Positions 63,313 to 64,000 of a stretch of DNA of 64,000 bases are shown in pieces. The first letter of the stretch is position 1. Every line of letters starts with the position of its first letter. Source of the stretch: Roseibacillus ishigakijimensis (GTDB lineage: Bacteria; Verrucomicrobiota; Verrucomicrobiia; Verrucomicrobiales; Akkermansiaceae); NCBI RefSeq assembly GCF_016595415.1, contig NZ_JAENIO010000016.1, forward strand, positions 1 through 64,000, in the 5' to 3' direction. The position numbers were made by a program, and so were the translations under genes. The notes under the pieces were generated by a model. The model had not been told where the DNA came from. It searched no databases and saw nothing but the letters and a program-made list of their open reading frames with translations.

Positions 63313-64000
63313 ATGAAAGCCAATTCTTTGTTCTCAATCCCCCTTGGTGCTGCCGCTGTTTTTGCCAGCTTCTTTCCTCTTTCTTCTGCCCGGGCCGATT
63401 TCGAGCCTGATGATGTCCACTGGTATTATGATGTCGGTGGACCTTCCCCCGAGCCCTTCGACTTTGCCTTGTCCGGTCGCTATCTCTACACCGGAGGGCT
63501 TTTCTTGAGCACTTCCGGGGTGGGATTTGGGGAGGTTGGCAAGAATCTGGTGCGTTACGACACCGTTCTTGAGCAATGGGAGGCGCTTCCGGGCTTGAAT
63601 GCCGAATTCAATGGCGGGGTGTTCGCGCTCCATGCGGCGGGAGGGAAGATCTACATTGGAGGGAATTTTTCCAACATGGGCGGGGCGGTCAACACGCGGG
63701 TGGCGGTCTATGATCCTGCCACCGCGACTTTCAGCGGACTCTTGGGCGGAGGACTGGTGTCCGAGGGCCAGGAAAATGGTCCCACCAACGGGGACGTGCG
63801 CGCGATTTTGAAGAAGGACCACTTGGTCTATGTGGGGGGCTTCTACACGGGACCCTCGGGTTCGCCGGAGAACGAGAAATACATTCGCGTCTACAATCTC
63901 AACACCCAGACTTGGTCGCGCCTGGGCAATGGTCTCGACGGCCGGGTGGAGGCTCTCGCGCTCTTGCCCGATGGCACCCTTCTGGCCGGGGGAGGGTTTA
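63313..64000 (+). CDS. Exported beta-propeller-like protein (partial, runs off the window)
   Basis: The first 229 codons of a protein that continues beyond the window. A signal peptide (MKANSLFSIPLGAAVFASFF, ending SSARA) precedes a mature part of repeated four-stranded blade-like units: GRYLYTGGLFLSTSG, VRYDTVLEQWEALPG, GGKIYIGGNFSNMGG, VAVYDPATATFSGLL, DHLVYVGGFYTGPSG, RVYNLNTQTWSRLG and GTLLAGGGF. This matches Kelch/delta-60-like propellers common in Verrucomicrobiota surface proteins, many of which end in a PEP-CTERM sorting tag; that end is outside the window. A perfect CGATTTT/AAAATCG hairpin at 63257-63274 lies just upstream. Confidence 0.72.
   Translation, partial: MKANSLFSIPLGAAAVFASFFPLSSARADFEPDDVHWYYDVGGPSPEPFDFALSGRYLYTGGLFLSTSGVGFGEVGKNLVRYDTVLEQWEALPGLNAEFNGGVFALHAAGGKIYIGGNFSNMGGAVNTRVAVYDPATATFSGLLGGGLVSEGQENGPTNGDVRAILKKDHLVYVGGFYTGPSGSPENEKYIRVYNLNTQTWSRLGNGLDGRVEALALLPDGTLLAGGGF

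Overview
The window reads as a chromosomal segment of a Verrucomicrobiota bacterium, probably of the Verrucomicrobiales. This is an inference from gene content: a paired DUF1549/DUF1553 and DUF1501 locus, an SHD1-domain lipoprotein, a CxPxR sulfatase, Tat-exported sugar-isomerase-like proteins, outer-membrane porins and a Rho factor with a long lysine/alanine-rich extension. Coding is dense and GC-rich. I saw no tRNA, rRNA, CRISPR array, insertion sequence or phage gene. Many highly expressed genes (rplL, rpoB, rpoC, acpP) start after A-rich leaders with no clear Shine-Dalgarno sequence, while a few (for example rnhA) have a good one.

1-15.5 kb: an outer-membrane barrel protein (minus strand), a thioredoxin-fold/SHD1 lipoprotein, then rplL-rpoB-rpoC with structured leader and intergenic RNA, a phosphohexomutase, a helical-repeat membrane protein and a small secreted protein. 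15.5-19.9 kb: a Tat-exported TIM-barrel protein opposite a DUF1549/DUF1553-DUF1501 pair.

20-35.8 kb is the most interesting part and looks like one phosphate-acquisition island. An operon encodes a DUF3450-like coiled-coil protein, a long TtpC-like ExbB, a short ExbB, two tandem ExbD proteins, TonB, a TPR protein, an OprO/OprP-like porin and a small exported protein. After it come a second, divergently oriented OprO/OprP-like porin and pstS-pstC-pstA-pstB-phoU. The same 18-bp motif (two 7-bp half-sites, 11-bp period, resembling a PhoB box) lies upstream of the TonB operon and twice in the porin/pstS divergent region. The inference is that a TonB2-type energy transducer is produced under phosphate starvation together with phosphate porins and the Pst transporter.

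36-41.8 kb: leuC, a DUF3820 protein, then a methyltransferase, a flavoprotein and a type III polyketide synthase that look like a small phenolic-lipid or pyrone pathway, and a convergent sulfatase. 42-47.6 kb: rnhA, an intergenic 100-bp duplicated repeat, uvrC, a SecD-P1-like secreted protein, an Mrp-type ATPase and a membrane protein. 47.6-55.6 kb: acpP, a hypothetical protein, a LysM protein with a degenerate L,D-transpeptidase domain, accA, a LolD-type ATPase, a HAD phosphatase, rho and an NfeD/ClpP-like membrane protease. 55.7-64 kb: an SGNH hydrolase and uxaC (minus strand), a short sigma-70 factor whose putative promoter spacer is a 19-bp palindrome, a PhoD-like phosphatase, the minus-strand set alr-dapB-folK, and the start of a beta-propeller-like exported protein cut by the window edge.
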